A stretch of DNA of 5,620 bases from Methanobacteriota archaeon (GTDB lineage Archaea > Hydrothermarchaeota > Hydrothermarchaeia > Hydrothermarchaeales > JACQPM01), in NCBI GenBank assembly GCA_016207475.1, contig JACQPM010000094.1, positions 1-5,620 on the forward strand, written 5' to 3'. The stretch's first letter is position 1; each line of letters starts with the position of its first letter. The notes beneath the pieces are model-generated. The model had not been told where the DNA came from and made no database searches. It saw only the letters and a program-made list of their open reading frames with translations. Made by a program: the position numbers and the translations under genes. Below, one piece after another: positions 1 to 4,822 of this stretch.

Positions 1-1089
1 AACAGGGCTGTGGCCGCGGTCCGGACCCGTTGCGTCTGCCGGGAGCTGGGAGTCGAGGACAACCCCAGGAACTCCCGGTGCGTGGGAGGGGAGAGGTTCG
101 TCCCCATAGAGGTCATCGACGTGGCAGGCCTGGTCCCCAAGGCCCACGAGGGGCGGGGTCTCGGGAATCAGTTCCTGGACGAGCTCCGGCGCGCAAGCGT
201 TCTGATCCATGTCGTAGACGCCGCCGGCACCACCGACGCGGAAGGGGTCGTAGTACCAACAGGTACGCACGACCCCTTGGAGGACGTCCGCTTCCTGGAG
301 GAGGAGATCGAGGCCTGGTTCTTCGATATATTCCAGCGGTCCTGGGACAAGGTCTCCAGGAAGGTCCAGTACGAGGGGAAGGACTTCGTGAAGTACTTCG
401 AGGAGATGTACGTGGGGATAGGCTTCCAGGCCAGGGATATAATGAAGGCGGTGGGCGATGCGGCGGTAAATCCCGAGAAGCCCCACGACTGGTCCAAGGA
501 GGATTTGGCCAGGTTCACCGGGGCCCTAAGAAGGGTCTCAAAGCCGATCATCATAGCGGCCAACAAGACCGACATGGAGCAGGCGGTGGAGAATATAAAG
601 CGCCTCCGGGAGGCCTTCCCTGGATCCCTCGTGGTCCCCACCAGCTCCATGGGGGAGTACGTCCTGCGGAAGCTGGCCGAGGAAGGGGCCGTACGGTACC
701 TTCCAGGGGACAGGGGCTATGAAGTCATCGACTCGTCCAAGATCTCGGAGCGCCAGCAGAAGGCCCTGGAGATCATAGAGAGGAACGTCCTGGGCCGATT
801 CGGGACCACCGGGGTCCAGGAGTGCATAAACGCGGCGGTCTTCGACCTCCTGGGGAAGGTGGTGGTCTATCCCGTGGAGGACGAGAGCAGGTACTCGGAT
901 AAGGACGGCAGGGTACTGCCAGACGCCCTCCTCCTGGACAGGGGCTCCACCCCCAGGGACCTAGCCTTCAGGATCCATACCGAGATCGGGGAGGCCTTCA
1001 TCGGCGCCATCGACGCCAGGACGAAGAGGAAGATCAGCAGCGATAAGCCCCTCTCTCAGGGGGATGTGGTGAAGATACTGACGAGGTAG
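1..1089 (+). CDS. ychF: YchF/OLA1-family GTP-binding protein, archaeal type (5' partial)
   Basis: Obg-superfamily P-loop NTPase of the YchF/OLA1 branch, a cytoplasmic ribosome-associated nucleotide hydrolase. The frame is open to base 1, and residues before the GTG at base 10 already fit the family, so that GTG is internal. The G1 P-loop and first few dozen residues lie outside the window. Numbering from the GTG codon, the G3 region DVAG is at 37-40, followed by the family run HEGRGLGNQF. A long helical insertion follows (about 100-175). G4 is a canonical NKTD at 185-188, and a C-terminal TGS domain (about 280-359) ends in GDVVKILTR. Bacterial and eukaryotic YchF/OLA1 have NxxE at G4 and prefer ATP; the NKxD here suggests GTP. 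The gene is tail to tail with the zinc-ribbon gene, with 6 bases between stops. Family assignment is secure; the cellular role is inferred from homologues. Confidence 0.95.
   Translation, partial: NRAVAAVRTRCVCRELGVEDNPRNSRCVGGERFVPIEVIDVAGLVPKAHEGRGLGNQFLDELRRASVLIHVVDAAGTTDAEGVVVPTGTHDPLEDVRFLEEEIEAWFFDIFQRSWDKVSRKVQYEGKDFVKYFEEMYVGIGFQARDIMKAVGDAAVNPEKPHDWSKEDLARFTGALRRVSKPIIIAANKTDMEQAVENIKRLREAFPGSLVVPTSSMGEYVLRKLAEEGAVRYLPGDRGYEVIDSSKISERQQKALEIIERNVLGRFGTTGVQECINAAVFDLLGKVVVYPVEDESRYSDKDGRVLPDALLLDRGSTPRDLAFRIHTEIGEAFIGAIDARTKRKISSDKPLSQGDVVKILTR
242..278. repeat. Imperfect inverted repeat inside ychF
   Basis: The arm AAGGGGTCGT (242-251) pairs perfectly with ACGACCCCTT (269-278). An inner arm GTACC (253-257) pairs with GGTAC (262-266) around the loop AACA (258-261). 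The two stems are separated only by A252 on one side and G267-C268 on the other, giving 15 base pairs in all. It lies in codons for the conserved segment leading to GTHDP. Several codons here end in A or T (GAA, GTA, GTA, CCA, ACA, GGT), whereas the gene mostly uses G- or C-ending codons. Function unknown. Confidence 0.6.
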
Positions 1090-1095
1090 GACGCG

Positions 1096-1230
1096 TTACC
1101 CGTGGCGCCCAGTGTAGGGGATCCTCGTCACTGCGTAGGACCCGCATCCGGGGCACTTGGCGGACCCAGCATCGGTATGCTCGAACTCTGTATGACAGGC
1201 TATGCAGTTGTACATCATTCGCTCAGCCAT
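1096..1230 (-). CDS. Small zinc-ribbon protein, 44 aa
   Basis: A 44-residue ORF that common length cut-offs would miss. Four cysteines form two knuckles, CIAC at 9-12 and CPGC at 26-29, spaced as in a single zinc ribbon. The tail after the second knuckle is short and basic (two Arg, one His) and ends RIPYTGRHG. The ATG at 1228-1230 is preceded by a strong Shine-Dalgarno, GGAGGTGG, four bases upstream, and a TATA box lies further upstream at about 1261-1272. This signal set supports a real gene. It is downstream of and co-oriented with the CorA-like gene but appears to have its own promoter. Small ribbons like this occur in archaeal transcription and translation factors. It faintly recalls RNA polymerase subunit Rpo12 but lacks a clear match to that subunit's C-terminus, so I leave function open. 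The reading as a gene is firm; the role is not known. Confidence 0.8.
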   Translation of the reverse strand: MAERMMYNCIACHTEFEHTDAGSAKCPGCGSYAVTRIPYTGRHG

Positions 1231-1234
1231 CTCT

Positions 1235-1242
1235 CCACCTCC
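1235..1242 (-). promoter_or_regulatory. Shine-Dalgarno of the zinc-ribbon gene
   Basis: Minus-strand GGAGGTGG ends four bases before the ATG at 1230. It matches the archaeal anti-Shine-Dalgarno well and fixes the first ATG as the start rather than the later Met5 or Met6. It is the strongest ribosome-binding site in the window. Confidence 0.8.
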
Positions 1243-1260
1243 TACCTACCTTCGCGAGGG

Positions 1261-1272
1261 ATTTTATATACT
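1261..1272 (-). promoter_or_regulatory. TATA box of the zinc-ribbon promoter
   Basis: Minus-strand TATATAAA (1270-1263) lies in an AT-rich patch between the CorA-like stop (1285) and the zinc-ribbon start (1230). A transcription start about 26 bases downstream would fall near 1240, giving a leader of about ten bases that would keep only part of the Shine-Dalgarno. The start could lie a few bases further upstream. Predicted from sequence only. Confidence 0.6.
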
Positions 1273-1284
1273 TTCTCTGTCTCC

Positions 1285-2355
1285 TCACTCGACTTTGGCA
1301 GGCATCCAGCCCTTCCTCTTGACCCAGGCATAGGCCAGCCATGTGGAGACGATGGTGGATAAGATTATGAGGCCCGTGAACCACGGCGCATCCCTGGTGG
1401 TGAGAGCATAGGCGGGGTTGGAGAGGACAGTAGCCAGGGTGTTGGGCACCAGCACCGCGGTGCCCAGGATGGTGAGCCAGGTTATGACCAAGGCCATGCG
1501 GTTGTTCAGGACCTGGAGCTGGTTGTTGTATATGGACTGGAGGACCTCCAGCCCCGAGGCCAGGACCGTGCTCATCTGCTCGCTCAGGGAGATCTGGCGG
1601 GTTATGTCGTCGGCCAGGAGGCCGATGCGCTTGAGGATCTTGGGGTCGTCGGTTATGACATCCGCATCGCCGTAGCGGAGGGAGTTTATCACATCCAGGG
1701 TGGACCAGAGGATGTCCAGGTAGGTTATGAGGGCGTGCTTCATCTTGTATATCTCCAGCCCCAATACGTCCCTGGGGGTGGAGGGATCCAGGAGGTATCG
1801 CCCTATCTCGTCCCCCTGCTCCTCGATGGAGCGGAGGCCCTCGAAGTTCTTCTCGTTGTTCTCGTCCAGGATGCGGGTGAGGACGATGGTGAGCCGGTCG
1901 TTCCATGCCACGTTCTGGGGGATTTTTCGCAGGACTATATCCGCGTACCTTGAGAACTTCACCAGGCGCTTCACCTTCTCCCCGTGGATCGTCACTATGA
2001 GGTCCTTCCTGAGGAGGATGAAGAGGGGGTATATATCCAGCTCCAGCTTGCTCACAGCCACCGCCGGTACCATGATCCCCACGCAGATCCCGAAGTCCTC
2101 GTAGGCGGCGTGGTAACCAGAGAGGAGGGTGGGGATGATGTTGGGATCGAACCCCAGCTTGGAGCTCACGATGGGGGCGTCTTTCCGGACGTCCCCCACG
2201 GTGCAGTTGATCCATGTTATGAGGGAGCCGTTTATGGAAGGGATGACATCGTCCAGGGAGGTGCCCGTCAACTTGACTGGATTCCCGGAAGGCGGCATCG
2301 TGACGCAGAAGACCTGCTTCACCCCGGGCTCAAGCTCCTCCTGAGGGGCCATCAT
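1285..2355 (-). CDS. CorA-like divalent cation channel with diverged GMN motif
   Basis: Inner-membrane protein of the CorA Mg2+/metal channel superfamily, which acts as a pentamer. The open frame begins at ATG 2367. I prefer the ATG at 2355 (356 residues), because no Shine-Dalgarno precedes 2367 and the TATA box predicts transcription starting close to 2355. Numbering from 2367: the N-terminal cytoplasmic alpha/beta domain begins with TWINCTVGDV (51-60), matching the CorA WIDL region, and DLIVTIHGEKVKRL (122-135) matches the CorA ITVH strand. Long helices span about 150-290. TM1 is about 292-315 and contains VPNT (307-310); TM2 is about 328-348 and ends in the basic tail VKRKGWM. The usual GMN after TM1 is replaced by LSNP (315-318), which appears to keep only the Asn. 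CorA fold is confident; Mg2+ selectivity is inference. It is divergent from ABCE1. Confidence 0.88.
   Translation of the reverse strand: MMAPQEELEPGVKQVFCVTMPPSGNPVKLTGTSLDDVIPSINGSLITWINCTVGDVRKDAPIVSSKLGFDPNIIPTLLSGYHAAYEDFGICVGIMVPAVAVSKLELDIYPLFILLRKDLIVTIHGEKVKRLVKFSRYADIVLRKIPQNVAWNDRLTIVLTRILDENNEKNFEGLRSIEEQGDEIGRYLLDPSTPRDVLGLEIYKMKHALITYLDILWSTLDVINSLRYGDADVITDDPKILKRIGLLADDITRQISLSEQMSTVLASGLEVLQSIYNNQLQVLNNRMALVITWLTILGTAVLVPNTLATVLSNPAYALTTRDAPWFTGLIILSTIVSTWLAYAWVKRKGWMPAKVE
1452..1463. repeat. 12-bp perfect palindrome within corA-like gene
   Basis: GCACCGCGGTGC is its own reverse complement. It sits in codons for TM1 of the CorA-like protein, inside a slightly wider GGGCACC...GGTGCCC inverted repeat (1444-1465). 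In GC-rich DNA of this length one such palindrome is expected by chance, so no role is claimed. Confidence 0.3.
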
Positions 2356-2373
2356 GCCACACTTCATTTCAAA

Positions 2374-2385
2374 TATTATATAAAG
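2374..2385. promoter_or_regulatory. Shared divergent TATA box (corA-like / ABCE1)
   Basis: The core TTATATAA (2376-2383) is a perfect palindrome and so reads as a TATA box on both strands. The minus-strand form TTTATATA (2384-2377) matches the archaeal consensus closely. A start about 26 bases away would be near 2354-2355 on the minus strand, coinciding with an in-frame ATG of the CorA-like gene. On the plus strand it would be near 2406, giving ABCE1 a leader of about six bases. No second TATA element is visible in the gap. Which strand is favoured cannot be settled, because the BRE positions on both sides are weak. Confidence 0.65.
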
Positions 2386-2411
2386 ATGTGCTCCTTGAGT
2401 AAAGGGGCAAG

Positions 2412-4169
2412 ATGCGGGTCGCTGTCTTGGATTCGGATTCCTGCCAGCCTAAGAAGTGCGCCAGGGAGTGCATCAGTTACTGTCCAGGGGTCAGGATAGG
2501 GGACGAGACCGTCACCTTCGACGATGCGAAGGGGAGGCCGGTCATCTCGGAGGAGCTCTGCACAGGGTGCGGCATATGCGTCAAGAAGTGCCCCTACGAG
2601 GCGATAACCATCGTCGGCCTCCCGGACAAGCTGGGGGAGGGGCTCGTACACATCTACGGCGTCAACGGCTTCCGCCTCTTCTACCTGCCCTACCCCAAGG
2701 AGGGTGCTGTCACGGGGCTCGTAGGGCAGAACGGGATGGGGAAGACGACCATAGTCCGGATCCTCTCAGGGGAGCTCATCCCCAACTTCGGCAACCTGGT
2801 GGTGAAGGACAGGGACCTGGTCCTCCAGAAGTTCGCCGGCACCCAGTTCAAGGACTACTTCAAGGCCCTCTACGACGGCAGGGTGAAGGCCGTCCAGAAG
2901 CCCCAGCACGTGGACTCCCTGCCCAAGGCCGTGAGGGGCACCGTGAGGAAGCTCCTGGAGAAGGTGGACGACAGGGGGGAGATGAGGGAGGTCTCGGAGC
3001 ACCTGGAGCTGGGCCACATCCTGGATCGGGACGTGAGCCAGATCTCTGGCGGGGAGCTCCAGCGGGCGGCCATAGCGGCGTGCCTCCTAAGGGAGGCGGA
3101 CATATACATCTTCGACGAGCCCTCCAGCTACCTGGACGTGAGGCAGAGGCTCAGGGTGGCGGCCATGATCAAGGAGCTGGCCACCAGGAAGCGGGTCCTG
3201 GTGGTGGAGCACGACCTCATAGTCCTGGACTACCTGGCTGACCACGTCAGCATGCTCTACGGCTGCGTAGGAGCCTACGGCATAGTCTCCCACCCCAGAG
3301 CCGTCAGGCTGGGGATCAACGTCTACCTGGGCGGCTTCCTGAAGGAGGAGAATATCAGGTTCCGGAGGGACGCGGTCCGGTTCGAGGTGAAGCCCCCCTC
3401 GGCGGCGTGGAAGGGGGAGAAGCTCCTCGGCTACTCGGACCTGAGGAAGTCCCTCGACGGCTTCACCCTGGAGGTGACCGGCGGCGAGATAGGGAAGGGG
3501 GAGGTGGTGGGGGTCCTGGGCCCCAACTCCACCGGGAAGACGACCTTCGTCCGGATCCTGGCCGGGACCCTCAAGCCTGATCGGGGGAAGGTGAACGGGA
3601 AGGCTTTGGTCTCCTACAAGCCCCAGTACATAAAGCCGGAGGGGAAGGCCACCGTCCTGGAGGTCCTGAGGAAGGTGGAGGGGTCCCAATTCTTCCAGCA
3701 GGAGGTCGTCCAGCCCCTGGATCTGGAGAGGCTCATCCACAGGGACGTGCGGGACCTGAGCGGGGGCGAGCTCCAGCGGTTGGCCATAGCCCTCTGCCTG
3801 GGGCGGGAGGCGGACCTCTATCTCCTGGACGAGCCCTCGGCCTACCTGGACGTGGAGCAGAGGCTGAGGGTGGCGCGGATGATAAGGAGGGTGATGGAGA
3901 AGAAGGGGACGACGGCCATCGTCGTGGACCACGACATCCTCTTCGCAGATTATATCTCCGACCGCCTCGCCGTCTTCGGCGGCGAGCCCGGGGTGAGGGG
4001 GGAGGCGACGGAGCCCATGGGGATGAGGGACGGGATGAACCTCTTCCTCAGGGGGCTGGGGATCACCCTCCGCCGCGACCCCGAGACGGGGCGGCCCAGG
4101 GTGAACAAGCCGGGCTCCCAGGTGGACGAGGAGCAGAAGGCCTCCGGCGAGTACTACTACCAGGCATGA
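2412..4169 (+). CDS. abce1: ABCE1 / Rli1 ribosome-recycling ATPase
   Basis: Soluble twin-ATPase that splits ribosomes after termination together with aRF1 or aPelota. At 585 residues it is normal length for archaea. The N-terminal double [4Fe-4S] domain has all eight cysteines (11, 16, 20, 24; 50, 53, 56, 60). NBD1 has Walker A GQNGMGKTT (105-113), Q-loop KPQH (163-166), signature ISGGE (211-215), Walker B ending FDE (catalytic E236) and H-loop H267. The hinge follows (about 280-345). NBD2 has Walker A GPNSTGKTT (370-378), signature LSGGE (449-453), catalytic E474 and H507. The C-terminus shows the family signature GRPRVNKPGS. Departures from consensus are Ser373 in Walker A2 (usually Gly), His166 after the NBD1 Q-loop Gln (usually Tyr), and Val instead of Pro in YGCVGAYG. 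The ATG at 2412 gives the expected N-terminus; only a weak AGGGG precedes it. Identity is secure. Confidence 0.98.
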   Translation: MRVAVLDSDSCQPKKCARECISYCPGVRIGDETVTFDDAKGRPVISEELCTGCGICVKKCPYEAITIVGLPDKLGEGLVHIYGVNGFRLFYLPYPKEGAVTGLVGQNGMGKTTIVRILSGELIPNFGNLVVKDRDLVLQKFAGTQFKDYFKALYDGRVKAVQKPQHVDSLPKAVRGTVRKLLEKVDDRGEMREVSEHLELGHILDRDVSQISGGELQRAAIAACLLREADIYIFDEPSSYLDVRQRLRVAAMIKELATRKRVLVVEHDLIVLDYLADHVSMLYGCVGAYGIVSHPRAVRLGINVYLGGFLKEENIRFRRDAVRFEVKPPSAAWKGEKLLGYSDLRKSLDGFTLEVTGGEIGKGEVVGVLGPNSTGKTTFVRILAGTLKPDRGKVNGKALVSYKPQYIKPEGKATVLEVLRKVEGSQFFQQEVVQPLDLERLIHRDVRDLSGGELQRLAIALCLGREADLYLLDEPSAYLDVEQRLRVARMIRRVMEKKGTTAIVVDHDILFADYISDRLAVFGGEPGVRGEATEPMGMRDGMNLFLRGLGITLRRDPETGRPRVNKPGSQVDEEQKASGEYYYQA

Positions 4170-4822
4170 ATACCGCCGTCATAATACCGGCCCTGGACGA
4201 GGAGGCTGCCATCGGGTCCGTCCTGGATGAGGTCCCGGAGGGCATGGCCTGCGTGGTGGTGGACAACGGATCCAGGGACCGGACCGCCGAGGTGGCCCAG
4301 GCCCACGGGGCCTTAGTGGTGAGGGAGCCCAGGCGGGGCTACGGCTCCGCCTGCCTGGCAGGGGTGGCGGCGCTCCGGGCCGACCCACCGGACGTGGTCG
4401 TCTTCATGGACGGCGACTGCAGCTTCGACCCAGAGGAGATCCTTCTCCTCCTCCAGGGTATAGAGGACGGCTTTGACCTCGTCCTGGGCTCCCGGGGGAG
4501 CGGAACCATGCCCTTCCACGCCGCCCTGGCCAATCGCCTCTTCGCCCTCCTCCTCCGGTACTACGGCCTGAGGCTGACGGACGTGGGCCCCTTCAGGGCC
4601 GTGCGCTACGGGACCCTCTCATCCCTGGGGATGGCAGACCGGGGCTACGGCTTCCCCATAGAGATGGTGATCAAGGCCGCCAAGATCGGGGCCCGGGTGA
4701 AAGAGGTGCCGGTCAGCTACCGGCAGCGGGTAGGGAGGTCCAAGGTGACCGGCAACCCGCTAGAAGCGCTGAAAGCGCTTCTAAGGATCCTCTACACCAT
4801 CCTCCGCCACGCCCTAGGATAG
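4166..4822 (+). CDS. Family 2 glycosyltransferase (DPM1-like)
   Basis: GT-A fold glycosyltransferase of 218 residues, probably moving a sugar from a nucleotide or lipid-linked donor at the cytoplasmic face of the membrane. Visible motifs are the N-terminal IIPALDEE (6-13), DNGSRDRT (33-40), GYGSACLAG (58-66), the DXD-type metal site MDGDCSFDPEE (81-91), GSRGSGTMP (108-116), DVGPFRAVR (129-137) and EVPVSYRQRVGRSK (180-193). These match the dolichyl-phosphate sugar synthase-like branch of GT2. No transmembrane helix is evident; the C-terminus is an amphipathic helix, and the protein ends within a few residues of the usual soluble form. Its ATG overlaps the ABCE1 stop as ATGA (4166-4169), so translational coupling is likely and no separate promoter is needed. 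The stop overlaps the converging propeller gene by nine bases. Donor and acceptor cannot be read from the sequence. Confidence 0.92.
   Translation: MNTAVIIPALDEEAAIGSVLDEVPEGMACVVVDNGSRDRTAEVAQAHGALVVREPRRGYGSACLAGVAALRADPPDVVVFMDGDCSFDPEEILLLLQGIEDGFDLVLGSRGSGTMPFHAALANRLFALLLRYYGLRLTDVGPFRAVRYGTLSSLGMADRGYGFPIEMVIKAAKIGARVKEVPVSYRQRVGRSKVTGNPLEALKALLRILYTILRHALG
4761..4783. repeat. Perfect 10-bp inverted repeat near the 3' end of the glycosyltransferase gene
   Basis: TAGAAGCGCT (4761-4770) and AGCGCTTCTA (4774-4783) are exact reverse complements separated by GAA. The hairpin lies 39 bases before the glycosyltransferase stop and 30 bases beyond the stop of the converging propeller gene, so transcripts from either side would carry it. 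It uses CTA, GAA, AAA and CTT codons in a gene that mostly prefers CTC/CTG, GAG and AAG. No T-run follows on either strand, so it does not look like a classic terminator; a transcript 3'-end structure or a protein site is possible. Confidence 0.65.

Noticed and set aside
10..12. GTG as the true start of the YchF gene.
   Set aside because: The frame is open to base 1 with family-like residues before it, and the essential P-loop must lie upstream.
681..704. GGAAGG/CCTTCC inverted repeat in ychF around a CCGTACGG palindrome.
   Set aside because: The stem is six pairs with a 12-base loop, within chance for GC-rich coding DNA.
1195..1209. CIACH in the small minus-strand protein matches the CXXCH haem c motif.
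   Set aside because: A second CPGC knuckle follows 13 residues later and there is no signal peptide, so a zinc ribbon explains the cysteines better.
1537..1551. CTGGAGG/CCTCCAG inverted repeat in the CorA-like gene.
   Set aside because: A one-base spacer leaves only about five usable pairs, and such GC-rich matches recur by chance here.
2028..2038. TATATAT string that could be a promoter.
   Set aside because: It encodes the conserved LDIYPLF strand of the CorA-like protein and no gene start lies at the right distance.
1223..2215. Long minus-strand frame overlapping the CorA-like gene, 330 codons.
   Set aside because: Its Pro/Gly/Arg/His-rich translation is typical of an out-of-frame reading of GC-rich DNA; the CorA-like frame has clear family motifs.
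3111..3170. Near-identical DNA to 3826-3885, suggesting a direct repeat.
   Set aside because: These are the Walker B and D-loop regions of the two ABCE1 ATPase domains, an ancient duplication within the family.
3087..3932. Long minus-strand frame opposite ABCE1, 281 codons.
   Set aside because: Antisense shadow of a strongly conserved gene; low-complexity composition and no motif or ribosome-binding site.
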